Source of the DNA: Fremontodendron californicum
Lineage: Eukaryota; Streptophyta; Magnoliopsida; Malvales; Malvaceae
Direction: 5' to 3'
Assembly: GCA_030761205.1 (NCBI GenBank)
Contig: JAULJL010000002.1
Span: 17,277,010 to 17,341,009, forward strand
DNA: 64,000 nucleotides
The notes under the pieces: model-generated
What the model saw: only the letters and a program-made list of their open reading frames with translations
Told to the model about the DNA's origin: nothing
Databases searched by the model: none
Shown: positions 8,766 through 20,266 of the stretch, in pieces
Layout of the letters: every line of letters starts with the position of its first letter
How positions within the stretch are numbered: the stretch's first letter is position 1
Position numbers and translations under genes: made by a program

Positions 8766-8783
8766 TCCCCGGCAACGGCGCCA
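8766..8783 (-). other. tRNA-Asp primer-binding site of the Athila-like element
   Basis: The plus strand reads TCCCCGGCAACGGCGCCA, which is the 3' end of plant tRNA-Asp with its CCA. On the minus (sense) strand this is TGGCGCCGTTGCCGGGGA, located 6 bases inside the 5' LTR. tRNA-Asp priming is characteristic of Athila. Confidence 0.92.
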
Positions 8784-8789
8784 AAAACT

Positions 8790-10851
8790 TGATGCACCCA
8801 AAAGAGTGTATCTTATTTAACCTTGCACTAAAAAGATAAATTGTAAGTATAGTAGTTAGCAAGGGTCGAGTCCTCAGGGATTGGGTTTTAGTTTATAAGT
8901 TAATAGTTTAAAACTTAAATTCAAGAACAATAAAAGAAAAGGGGTTTTTGAAGCCAGATTTAAACTAAAGTAAATAATAAGAATAAGATGCAAGGCGGTA
9001 TAACCAGCCAATAAAAATATATATACTAAATTAGGCGGTATAACCATCCAATAAAAATATATATACTAAATTAGGCGGTATAACCAGCCAATAAAAATAA
9101 AACAAAGTTAATATACAAATTAGGAGGTATAACCAGCCAATAAAAATAAATATAAAAAATAAGCAAACTAAAAGTAAGAAAACAAATAAGTAAGAAGAAT
9201 CAAATATGAAAAATATGGTTAAGGTTTCATTCTCCACCACTAGACATCATTAAGAATCAATTTCAGATCTATCAATATCAACCAACTATCAAAGTTAACA
9301 ACCGTAGATAACAACAAGCTCTGTTACCCCAATCTTTCCTTAGTTTGTCGTTAAATAGAACAAGCTCTCTATTTAATCTCTAACCATTAAACAACCTAGA
9401 ATAAGCTCTCTAAATTCAATTTAATGGCAGCTTTATGATGAGAAAGATAGGTTGATCTAAGCAACAAACACATAAGCTCGGATTGTTCAACTTAGGTTAT
9501 GTTCCACTTTGCAATTATTGAAAACTTGACCATAATCATTAATCACAAATTGCCACTTATGAATAGGAAATCAAGACAATTACACGGATCAAGACTCCTA
9601 AACTAGCAATAGATAATTATCAAGATCTATCTAGTTGTACACCTAAACAAATCAAGACAACATCATGAACAATTCTTGTAGAAGAACATAAGCAACTTTG
9701 ATAGAAAATTAATGATAGATAGAATCTGAAAATCAATTATAAAACATGTCTAGAGCTTTGAAATCACCCTTAACCAAATAGAAGTTTAGCCTAGCATAGG
9801 CATTGTAAACATAAACATAAAATTAAAGAAAATCTAAGAAGAAAATAAAAGAAAGAAAGAAGAAGAGGAAGAATATTAATTATCCAACCTCTTGCTCTCT
9901 CTAAAGAAAAAGAAAACTAGAGAAAAGAAAGAAGAAGAAAACTTAGAGAATTTTATTAAAATGGCTAATATCCTACCTATGTACAATATGATTCTCTACA
10001 ATCATCCAAGGCCCTCTATTTATACACATTTTGGAGGGCTAAATGACAAGAGACAAGCTTTACAAATTTCAAAGGTAGGTATAATAGGTGGGTGCATTTT
10101 TCTAACAATTTTCGTCATATTGTATGACCATTTTGATCAGCCAACTTGATGGTCGATTTTGTCAATCTTGGCGGCCTGATCTGATCACATGGTCTTCTAG
10201 AAAAATGTTCCCCTATGAGTTACTGATTCATAGCCGTTGGAATCAGCTCATTTGCTGATGTGGAGAAGAATATATGAGCAAAATACGAAAACAGGTCAGC
10301 ACAGACGTCATTGCACATCAGCCAACTTGATGGTCGATTTCTTCAATATTGGAGGCTTTATCTGATCACATGGTCTTCTAGAAAAATGTTCCCCTATCAG
10401 TTATTGATCCATAGCCGTTGGAATCAGCTTCTTTGCTGATGTGTATCGGACGATATGGTCAAAATTCGAACACTACTCAGGACAGACGTCATTGCACATC
10501 AGCCAACTTGATGGTTGATTTCGCTAGGGAAAACGACTCCGTTTCAAGAAGTGTAAAACATGAAAAAGATATATATGCCTCTTAAATTTGCACGGTTAAA
10601 ATTTCAGCCTTATTGCTTCAGTGAAACTCCAGATATAGCTGATATGGCAAAAGGTGTCGGAACTAGAACTGAACTGGATTTGCCCTTAATTCTAGTAATC
10701 TGAAATCACTCAAAGAAACTTGTGAAAAACACCAAATTACATAAAAATATAAAAGATCATAAACACAATTAGACTAAACAATAATAACTCGTATTTGACA
10801 CAAAACAATAATAAAACATAACTAAAAACTATATAATTATACGAGTTATCA
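8790..10851 (-). repeat. 5' LTR of the Athila-like element
   Basis: 2062 bp, near-identical to 1566-3646, with the same 40-bp and 181-bp internal repeats (181-bp units start near 10138, 10319 and 10500). It ends at the TSD GGTTA (10852-10856). U3 carries the 181-bp repeats, so these could be enhancer-type units. Confidence 0.93.
10016..10024 (-). promoter_or_regulatory. LTR promoter TATA box
   Basis: TATAAATAG on the minus strand, a textbook plant TATA box. It places the U3/R boundary roughly 30 bases lower, near 9985, leaving about 0.85 kb of U3 and 1.2 kb of R-U5. The identical box is in the 3' LTR. Confidence 0.6.
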
Positions 10852-10856
10852 GGTTA

Positions 10857-11084
10857 ACTGTGTTCTGGGGATCCATCATTACGACCTCATTCTGACCCTT
10901 TCGTGCCTCTTAACCCTTCTCTAGCGGCCAAGTTTTTAGTGTGTCCCTTGATTATGGTGGATATTAGCTCCATCAATTTAATCATATGATCTTTAAATTC
11001 TGCTTGAGACTTTGCCAGCTGTTCTCGCAATTCTTCCTGTACCCTTTCCATTCTTTCCATTCGGGCAACTTGTTCATTCTCCAT
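10857..11084 (-). pseudogene. N-terminal coiled-coil part of element A gag (second module)
   Basis: Starts MENEQVARMERMERVQEEL and continues as a heptad-rich, charged helix for about 55 residues, then stops at a TGA just before the Athila insertion. Short coiled-coil N-termini of this kind precede the gag core in Tat/Ogre elements. The continuation is at 1560-341 on the far side of the nested element. The in-frame stop or frameshift shows decay. Confidence 0.65.
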
Positions 11085-11953
11085 AGCACTAGCCTGTATT
11101 AAAAGGGTACTCAGTACTTTTTATACCTCTGATTTGAAATGGAAATTCTTTCAAAGACTCCTAAAGCCAAGCCAATTTCTGTTTTTTTCCCCCAAAGTGC
11201 ATGTCATGATGAATGAGCCATGATTGTCATTTGATGCATGTGAAGAATAAAAGAAATGATGTATGGACATATATAGTGAAAACATGTTGACCATGTATGT
11301 AATAAATGCAATCACAATGCCAACATGTTGCAAGCAAAGAATAAACAAATCAACACGTGGATATATGCAATGACTGATCATGTACATTTTAGCATATTTC
11401 CCAATGAATGATCATACATTATGAATGTAACACGATGTCAATTATGATAAATGGAAACAATGAATGATTGATACAGAGTATATACAAAGAAAATCATGCT
11501 AACCATGTGTGTCATGAATGCGACCTAATGCTAACATGATGTATGTAATAAGCAAATTGATGCATGGATATATACAGAAAAATCATGCTGATTATGAATG
11601 CATAAATGCAACCTGATGCTAACATGATACATGTATGAATGTATGGTATGACCAATAATTGATCGGATGCAAAATGCAAAAAGGGAAGATATCATGGAGG
11701 AAATAAGAATCGGAGGAACTTAATCATCAATATCTCATAAATTTGAAGCATAGTCAGTTCATTCCCATATCAATGTTCACAATGGTATAAACCATGTTTT
11801 ACAAAATCATAGCAGTAGTTAAAACTGTCTTTACAAGCACTTTATTCTTCCTAGCATCTTAAGGCTATAAGAGCCGGCTACTGAATAAGTGAAATCCTAT
11901 TACATCATATAAGACCGAAGTCTTTCCACCTAAATGTTGTAAATCTTCCAATC
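11085..11953 (-). repeat. AT-rich leader-like spacer between two gag modules of element A
   Basis: Non-coding. It is full of irregular repeats around ATGCATG, CATGTATG and ATGAATG with AGTATATACAAAGAA blocks. The same texture recurs at 12905-13300 ahead of the first gag module, so a leader-plus-gag unit appears to have been duplicated in tandem. The small frame at 11151-11387 is not supported. Confidence 0.5.
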
Positions 11954-12896
11954 CTAATGACGCTTTCTTAGTCCTCTATCAATCAGTGTCGTTGGATCCA
12001 ACCACTTAGCATCTATATGAGTTTGCGCTTTCTTTTTGAATGCTATGCAGTCTTCGATGCTATGGCCAACAATTCCACAGTGATAATCACATCTTGCATT
12101 TGGATTATACCACATTGGATATGGTGGTAACAGGGGTTTCGATGGGACACATGTGATTTTGGATCAGTATAGGGAGAAGCTCTCGGTAGCTGATTGGAAA
12201 GGGATCAAAATGCATTTGGGTCTTACCCTGGGGTTGTTTCTTAGTCACACATGGCCTAGGAGTTGGGGCACTTGGTGGTGGCACTAAAGTCCGAACCAGA
12301 GTGTTTACATGGAGATGTGGCGGAACAGCATACTAAGGGTATGGATTAGGACATGGGACCTTTGAAGGTTGTACATAGCTCGAGGTTCCTATCCCGGATG
12401 TTTGATAAGGTGATTGATGAGGGAAATAGTATGAACTGGGAGTTGGTGGTGATGGAGTGGGATTCAGGAATCCCGTAGTGGTCATCCCAATGGACGATTG
12501 GACCATAGTAGGGTGGGGATATTGGCTTGGACCTAGAACAGTTTGCAGGTATGGTACAGGATCCAAGGTTTCTATCCTTGGTATCAGGCTCTCAGGTTTA
12601 ATCATTTTCACGATTTTGTCCACAATTTCATCAGGATTGCAACCTTTGTGGCATTGACAAGTGCAGGTTCCAGCAAGGATTGTATGTTCGGGACTTAATG
12701 GTTTTGGTTGATCCGAAGGCGATGCAGAGCCCTGAGAAAGTTCCTCTTTATACTTACCCATATCCTCAACCATTTTTAGTAATTTGGCAAGCTGTTCCTT
12801 CACCTCTCGGATTTCATGTCCACATTCTTCTTGAATTCGTTCCAAAGCACCCAATCGTTCCTCCGATTCATTCCTCATATCTTGAACCCCTTTCAT
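11954..12896 (-). pseudogene. first gag module of element A, missing its core
   Basis: 12896-12333 encodes a coiled-coil N-terminus (ERLGALERIQEECGHEIREV) followed by a Pro/Ser/Tyr-rich stretch. Around 12175-11954 the strand reads KPLLPPYPMWYNPNARCDYH then CGIVGHSIEDC. This is the same knuckle-like gag motif seen at 341-700 and is followed by an in-frame stop at 11954-11956. The retrotrans_gag core expected between them is absent, so the module is internally deleted. It resembles but is not identical to the second module. Confidence 0.7.
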
Positions 12897-14466
12897 GCAA
12901 ATGAAAATGTCATGAGATTAAGAATACAATTATGAATGTACATACTCTATTCTTATGTGCATGAATATACTGATGATTAATGCATGAACATATACAGAGA
13001 AATTATGATGACTATGTATGCTATGGATGCAATCTAATGCCAATATGATGCATTGAATAAATTGGTGCACAGGTATATACAAAGAATAACTATGCATGTC
13101 ATAAACGTATTCTACAATGAATGACCATGCATGCTATGATGTCAAAATGATACATGCTAAGACTAAATGAATTAATACAAAGTTAGGTACAAAGAATGAC
13201 CATGTATATCACAAACGTATTCTACAATAAATAACCATGCATGTTAGGACTGTGACATGATGTCAAAATGATACAAATAAATTAACCAATGATTACACGA
13301 AATTGGTGGGACCTAAATCTCAAAAATCTCATTATGCAAGATTTGCCTCCAAATTTATGATTTTTTTAAACATGTTTTTTCTATGAAAAACCACACATAT
13401 TATTTTCAAAAGAATTTCAGGGTAGTGGATCCTACTATGGTACAATATCCAAATGTTCATGTGACACTACCAGTTTTATGAAATCATCAAATGAAATTAT
13501 TATCACCATCCATTTATTGCAAATAAAACGAGATCAATAATACACACAAAAATATACATGCTCTATTCACACATGTACGAAATGTGCAAAATGCAAAAAT
13601 GCTTGAAAAAGGATTTTTATTTTTTATTTCAAACAGTTAATGAATATTTGCCTCGACAAATATCTACTTATATAGGTATCACAGTGCCTTTGGGACGGAT
13701 TATCACATTTATTACGGGCGATGTACGTACATCGTTGCCCGATCTACAAAACTTCTTCAGAGTGTAAAATAGGTAACAAAAGGTTTAGAAATGTCCCTCC
13801 ATGTGTTCCTATTTTCGGTATATCTAACGAAAATCCGGCATGGCTTCGTCTAGGTTTATTATATGAGGGTGAATTGGTTCTAAAGGCCCCGAATTGCTCC
13901 TCACTGTCGCCGGTGAAGGCTAGTAAGGCACCTCGATAAAAGCGGGTCCAATTCGTTAGAGTCTATTTCCCTAGCCCATGCGGATTGTTAATCACGAGGG
14001 CTTAGGTAATTTAGTACTCCGGAAGTGTTTCACTAGCCCATGTGGATTGTTAATCACGAAGGCTTAGTTACTTTGCTCCCACCTAAAAGGACGGAACCCG
14101 GGTATAAGGCTCATGATATGCAAATAGACGTATGGTGTGTGTGGAGGAACAATAAACCTTTCACCACCTATTCTACACCCCTTATTCTAAATGGCCCTTA
14201 TTCTAAATGCCCCAACTATTTATAAAAAAACATTCAAGAATAGTGTAACGCATTAACCAACAAGCAATTATAATATACAACCTTAAATAACTAGAGAACA
14301 ATAATAAAATGCATGCACATGAGTATGAACATATTTAAAAACATTTTATTATTTTCAAAATTCTCCTTATTAAAAAATGTGGGAATTAAAATTAAATACC
14401 AAATAAACCAACAAAACCGAGACTTTGATAACACACGACTTAATTTTAGGCCTGACTCTCTAATAT
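12897..14466 (-). other. 5' leader of element A
   Basis: Between PBS and first gag on the minus strand. No supported ORF. It includes a duplicated block of about 60 bp (CCCATG-GGATTGTTAATCACGA near 13976 and 14036) and CATG-rich irregular repeats at 12905-13300. Long untranslated leaders are typical of Ogre/Tat elements. Confidence 0.5.
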
Positions 14467-14484
14467 TCCCCAGTGGAGTTGCCA
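14467..14484 (-). other. tRNA-Arg-type primer-binding site of element A
   Basis: On the minus strand TGGCAACTCCACTGGGGA lies three bases inside the LTR end. It differs slightly from the 3' end complement of plant tRNA-Arg, the primer used by Ogre-type elements, which also fits the decayed state of this element. Confidence 0.7.
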
Positions 14485-14487
14485 AGC

Positions 14488-17400
14488 TGTCGCAACCTAA
14501 AAAAAATAACAAGTCTCATCGCAAGACTTTATTATTCATTAAGCGTGACATTAAAAAAACCGAGGAAAAGTCGAATTAATTCCTCTAGAAAAATGAAGGT
14601 TTTGAAAATAACCTTGAAAAAGACATGGAGTCGCCACCAATCTTTTTTAGCTAGGTGTGATCGGCCACCTATCAAAATCGGTTTTATAAAATATTTTAAA
14701 AATTAACTAAAACATTTTAAAAACCAATTTCAAGTTTGCACTTTAAACCAGAGAAATCAAAGAAACGGGTTCGAGACTCGATTACGTATGGGGAAGGATT
14801 AGCACCCCCAAAACGCCCGTATAAAACGGTACCTTATTAATCGTGTGTTATCTCAAATCTCGGTGTAAAGTTGGTTTTAAATTTAGTATTTCAAGTTAAT
14901 TCCCAATTTAAAGAAAAATAATTCCATTTTTAATTGAAAATTATCCGGAATTTATAAATTCAAAATTTTCATATATTCCCCAACAAATGTGGCAAAATAT
15001 AAAAAAAATTTATTAATTTTGGAAAACTTTCCGAATCATTCTCTTTTTAAAGAAGATATTCCGTTATTAATAATAATTGATGATATCCTCCCCAGCAAAC
15101 CCGGCAGAGAACTCATGAATTATTTTCTCTTGGGAATATCTTTTTTTATTGAAAATCATTATCCTTTTTTTTTTAAAACATTTAAAAGGAATGAATATGT
15201 ATATGCATGACATAAATCAAATGACATAGCAAAATCTAAATAATATAATGCAACCTAAATGATATGACATAATTTGAATGCCCTAGCATATTCTAAATGA
15301 AATGAAATATCCTAAGTTATATGACATATTCTAAATGAAATGAAATGACCTAGGTAACATAATAAAATGTAATATCCTAAGTCATATGATATATTCTAAA
15401 TGAAATATAATATCCTAAGTCATATGATATATTCTAAATGAAATAAAATATCCTAAATGACTTAATATATCCTAAATGAAATGAAATGACCTAGGTAATA
15501 TAATATATTCTACATGAAATGAAATGGCCTAAGTAACATAATATATTCGATATGAAATGAAATAATTTAAATGACATGGCAAATATGAATGATATGGCAT
15601 ATAATTTAAATGACATGGAATATAAAATAATGCTATCATATAATATGCATGGAAATAAAAATGCAAATAATAATGCATGAACATAGTATATGCTAAATAA
15701 TATAACAAAAAATAATGAAATAAAAAGCATAGGATATCATGAAATATTCCAAATCATATAATAAACAATATAACATAACTCAAAATCATAACAATATCAT
15801 AGAAATTATCATAGCAAAAAGTCACATATTATATAAAATGCATGAATATGGAAAATGCAATGCATGAAAATGTATTTTTTCCTTTAATTAAGGAAAATAT
15901 GTCAAATTAAATATTCTAAAACCAAAATACTTTGTGATTGTTAGAAAACAATTTTGAAAAAGCTTAGATTAAGAATAAAAACTGGGCTAAACCTTTTTTT
16001 AAATGGCTCTAATTTCCTAAGTTTAAAAAATCCGGACTTAACCACCCTTAACCCGAGACTTAAAAAATCATTTTTAGAGTTTAAAAAGGGTTAGAAACTA
16101 CCCTAAGTCAGTAGCTCAACTTCCTAATCAGCCCCCTCTAAGTAACTTAACCAAAACAGAAAAATGATTTTTCTTTAAATTCTGACTCTACTGTCCAGTT
16201 TTAAGCCACGATTTTTTACCCTATTTTTAAAAATTCAAAAAAATCTAAAAACAATACTGGAGACTCAGGACATGTAAAACTACACAGGAATAAAACAGCT
16301 TAATTTTTTGATTAAAGATGAAAGACAAGAAAAATCGATAAAGTACGAGTACTGGGTGAAAAAACTGTTTTACCAAAATACACACATTTAAAAATCAAAG
16401 TAAAAATATTTAAAACTCACAAAATGACTCACAAACAGTAGCTAGGACTTTTTAAAAGTTAGACAAAAATTGGCTAAGTAAAAAAAAAATCACAACGGTA
16501 GAATAATCAATTTGACAAAACTTTAATTTTCCACAAGTGTGCTCATGAGAGCATGACTTTGAACCATTAATTGGCCTAAATCATTAATCAAGTGGCATGA
16601 ACATGAAATGCATGAAAAATACAGCAAATATAGTGCATGAAATGCATGAGTTTAAACCTAAATGTCATGAAAAAAATGCATGGCATCAATATAGTGACCT
16701 AGACCTAAATGAACTTGCATGGCATTTAATGCAACCTAGGTCTAAAATGCATGAACATGCATGGCAAAATAAATCAAACCTAATAACTAAAATATGCATG
16801 GCAATAACACAAACACAAACACAAAGCATGTTTAAACCAAAAACTCAACCAAATATCATGCAAATGCTAACCTATCAACTAACATAGCAAAAATACACAC
16901 ATGATGCTAGAATACAAGGAGTGGCCGAATGGCCTATGGTTCCTAACAAGCATGGCATTTTCACAAACACTTGGTATACTAACATGCAAAACTAAATCAA
17001 ATGTCATGCAAACGCAAAACCTACTAACTAACATGTCAAAAATGCAACACACAATGCAAAACACATGGAGTAGCCAAATGGCCTCAAGCTCCAACAAGCA
17101 TTGCATTTTCACAAACACTTGATATACTAACATGCTCAACTAAAATATAACACTCAAATCATGCAAACACAAAGTAGAAATACTAAAACCAAACAAGCAT
17201 TTTCACAAACACTTGATATACAAACATGCTCAACTAAAACATAAAACTCAAATCATGCAAACACAACACAAGCATTTTCACAAACACTTGATATACTAAA
17301 TATAAAACATCAACAAATTTAAACATTATGAAAACAGAAAATGAAAAATGCAAGAACATTATATTTAAATCATAAATGGCAACAAACAAAGCAACCAAAT

Positions 17401-19502
17401 TAAAATATAACTCAAGTATATGAAGTAGAATAACACTTAAAACATCAATATTAAAGAAAATAACATAAATAACATGATAAAATAAACAAAACAGCAACAT
17501 TAATAAAAAAAAATATAAAAAAAATTGTAAAAAAAAACTATTTAAGAAAGAGATGAAGAAAGAACTTAAGAAGAACAATAATAAGAAAAAAACACTTATT
17601 TAAAAAGGAAACTCACCAAATAATAATTAAAATAGAAAAAGCAATAATGGAAAAACAAGAAAGTGCAAGAGTTGTGCTCAAGAGCAACCTTAAGAAGCTA
17701 TATTTCAAGCTTTATCTCTTCAAACTTTCCTTTCTTTTCTAAACTTTTTCTTTTTACTTTCAACCAAAGAGAGAAAAAACCAACAAAACTAAGAGAAATC
17801 AGAAAAATGAAGTGAATCAAAATCTGGATTCCCCTACTCCCTTAAGCTGGCCGAATACCCCTCTCTCTCATGCAAGAATGTTGTCGTTTTCATCCAAACC
17901 AATTTCCATCAAATGGCTAATAATTCAAGGTGAAAAATCATGAAATTACTACCCTTAGATTAGCATATCAGCTGTCCCAAATTACAGTTGTTCAAGAATA
18001 ATGTTGACACTCTCCCTTGGCCTATATGGCTTAATCACAATGGCTTGATCAAAAAGAATCTCTGACTAACTCTTAATTCTTGGCCATTTGATTGAAAAAT
18101 CAGAAGTTTCCTCCTTCCTTTGGGCCTTGGCAGGCCAGCACTTCTCATTTCCAGCCCAAGTCTGATTTTTTGAAAGGCCAAAAGAAGCCCTTTTTCGGTT
18201 GCTTGGGTGAAATGATCGTTTTGCCCCCCTGATGCAAGTACATGGAAAACGGACTCCAAATTCAAAATTTATTTTTTAATAATTTCAAAATAATAAAATA
18301 TTAACTTCTGGAAGTTTTCAAAATTTTCCGAGTCCGTTTGCTATTTATTTGGATTTTTTCTTCCAAAAATGCCCTTTCATGCCCCCACATTTTACCATTT
18401 TTTAAACGAGCTCCAAATCAAGATTTTTCTTTACCAATCTCTTCCAAATAATTTAAAAGTGTAGTCTGGAAGTTTTCATAATTTTGGAGCTCATTTGGTA
18501 TTTTTTCGGGATTTATCTGCTTGAATTACTACATAGGCGCTCGAGATTTGGCCATTTTGCAAACGAACTCCGAATCAAGATTTTATTTCGCCGATCTCTT
18601 CCAAATAATGTAAAAATGCGATTTGAAAATTTTTAGTAGATTTGGAGCTCATTTGCTATTTTTTCGGGATTTTCCTTCTTGAATTACTACATAAGAAGCC
18701 CGAGATTTGGCCATTTTGCAAACGAACTCCGAATCAAGATTTTCTTTCGCCAATCTCTTTCAAATAATTTAAAAATGATATTTACCAATTTTTAGAATTT
18801 TCGGAGTTCATTTGCTATTTTTCCCAAATTTTCCAATTTTGCCATTTTGCATCCGAAACCCGGTTTTGCTCAAAACAAGTCCGATTTTCAGATTTTCTTC
18901 AAGCTGAGCCCTGGGCTATCCCTTTTTAATCATTCCTCATCCATTGGCGGCTTTGGTCTTACCAAGTCAAGCCATTTCTATGATTCTTCCCGATTTCACC
19001 GAAATCCACCAAAAACCCTAATTCTCGATTTTCTTCCGGATTGACTTTTTTTTCAGTTTTTCTTTCAAGTGGCTTCTCCATTACCCGTAGTCAGTGCTTA
19101 TCTTTCATTTGGAACCTTCAATATCGACCAATTCGATCGTTTAAGCACTTTTCCCCAAATTTCTCGGACTAAGGTTTTATTTCTACTGAATCTCCAAATC
19201 CCAACTTTCGAACTTCATATCTTTCAATATAGACCTCGGATTATCAAAATTCTTTCGCCATTTTTCAATTGAACTTCAAATCTTGATTTTGAAAGTAGGT
19301 TGATTTTTTTAGTAGTTGACTTTCTGGGGTTGACTTTTTTTGAGGTTGACTTTTTTCGAGTATGACTTTTTATGCTCGCCCTCTTAAACTAAGTCTCGGA
19401 GTACCACCTGCAGGATGAAAAAAGTCTTTTTACATTCTGAAACATTAATTTAGGAAGAAAACTTACCTGTTTTAGTGGTCCGGACAAAATTAGGTGTCTA
19501 CA
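14488..19502 (-). repeat. 5' LTR of minus-strand Ogre/Tat element A (5.0 kb)
   Basis: Plus strand runs from TGTCGCAACC to GGTGTCTACA, i.e. TGTAGACACC to GGTTGCGACA on the sense strand. The same LTR family appears four more times in the window in both orientations. It contains the conserved block around 14640-14830 (GTCGCCACCAATC, CACCCCCAAAACGCCCGT). It also has a CTAAATGAAATGAAAT-type short-period array (15200-15620), CATG-rich sequence (16580-17320), and long stretches matching the other LTRs (17640-19502). No coding sequence. The flank beyond the right end is TTAAT; the other side of the element lies outside the window. Confidence 0.85.
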
Positions 19503-20266
19503 TTAATTATCTTACTTTTATAACTTAATAACTTATATATTAATTATGTATTCTAATTTTTTTGTAGTAGGGCTCGTGAGAACAACTTGCTGCGGAGAAA
19601 ATGTAATTTACGGCTCTCCTCCAACTTTTAACATTTATAACTTGTAATTTTTTAAGTTGTAGGTGAATTTGATGTGTTAATTAATACATTCGTTGTACGG
19701 ATATTATTTTATACTAAATATATCTTTATATTATGTTTTTTAATAATTTGTGTTGTTTGTGTATTGTTCGATAGTTCGGTAAATAGAAATACAGGTATTA
19801 TTGATAAATATAATTTTTTAAAGGAAATAAATAGTATTTTTTAAAAAATATTCTGCGTATTTAGCGGCGTTTAATGAAAAAAAACGCGGCTAAATACATG
19901 ACATTCTGGCAATAGTTAGCGGCGTTTTAAGAAAATAAATGCCGCTAAAAGTCAGGAATTAGCGGCGTTTGCAGATTACAAACGCCGCTAATGCCTGACT
20001 TTTAGCGGCGTTTTTTAATCACAAACGCCACTAAATGCCTATGTAATAAAATTTTTGGGCATTCTATTGGGGCGTTCATAAACGCCGTTAATGTACCTAA
20101 AAACGTCGCTTAAATTAGTGGCGTTTGTGACTATAAACGCCACTAAATGTCATGGCGTTTGCAGGTCCTTTTTTTGGAACGCCTTCTTGATTTTAGCGGC
20201 GTTTATAAACGCCTCTATTCTAAATAATAATAAAAAACGCCGCTAAAACACCAATTTACTGTAGTG
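19503..20266 (+). mobile_element. CACTA transposon terminal fragment (3' end)
   Basis: Ends ACTGTAGTG, which read inward is the CACTACAGT terminus of CACTA elements. Upstream, 19855-20245 is packed with subterminal repeats of the AGCGGCGTTT / AACGCCGCT type in both orientations, the usual transposase-binding array. 19503-19850 is AT-rich, with no recognisable ORF. The other end is missing: element A's LTR starts exactly at 19502, so element A probably inserted into this CACTA. The CACTA in turn interrupts the pol region of element B. Confidence 0.8.

Larger units (their letters stand above)
1566..10851 (-). mobile_element. young non-autonomous Athila-like LTR retrotransposon carrying LOG-like and viral NABP-like ORFs
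   Basis: Complete 9.29 kb element. Terminal LTRs begin TGATAACTCG and end GGTGCATCA on the minus strand. The target-site duplication GGTTA is perfect at 1561-1565 and 10852-10856. The primer-binding site matches the 3' end of plant tRNA-Asp including CCA (8766-8783), a hallmark of Athila-type gypsy elements. A G-rich polypurine tract precedes the 3' LTR. Transcript order on the minus strand is 5' LTR, gag-like ORF (8653-7715), cysteine-rich ORF (7183-6647), LOG-like ORF (6158-5511), long non-coding 3' region, 3' LTR. I see no protease, reverse transcriptase, RNase H or integrase, so it must have been mobilised in trans. The LTRs differ at roughly 15 positions plus a few short indels by eye, so insertion is recent. 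It sits inside a gag gene of element A. Confidence 0.9.

Noticed and set aside
8766..8783. tRNA-Asp 3' end sequence
   Set aside because: Only the last 18 bases with CCA are present, next to an LTR; it is a primer-binding site, not a tRNA gene.
17234..17578. 114-aa hydrophobic ORF
   Set aside because: Inside LTR A, in poly-A/T-rich DNA; the equivalent stretches of LTRs B and D have no such frame.
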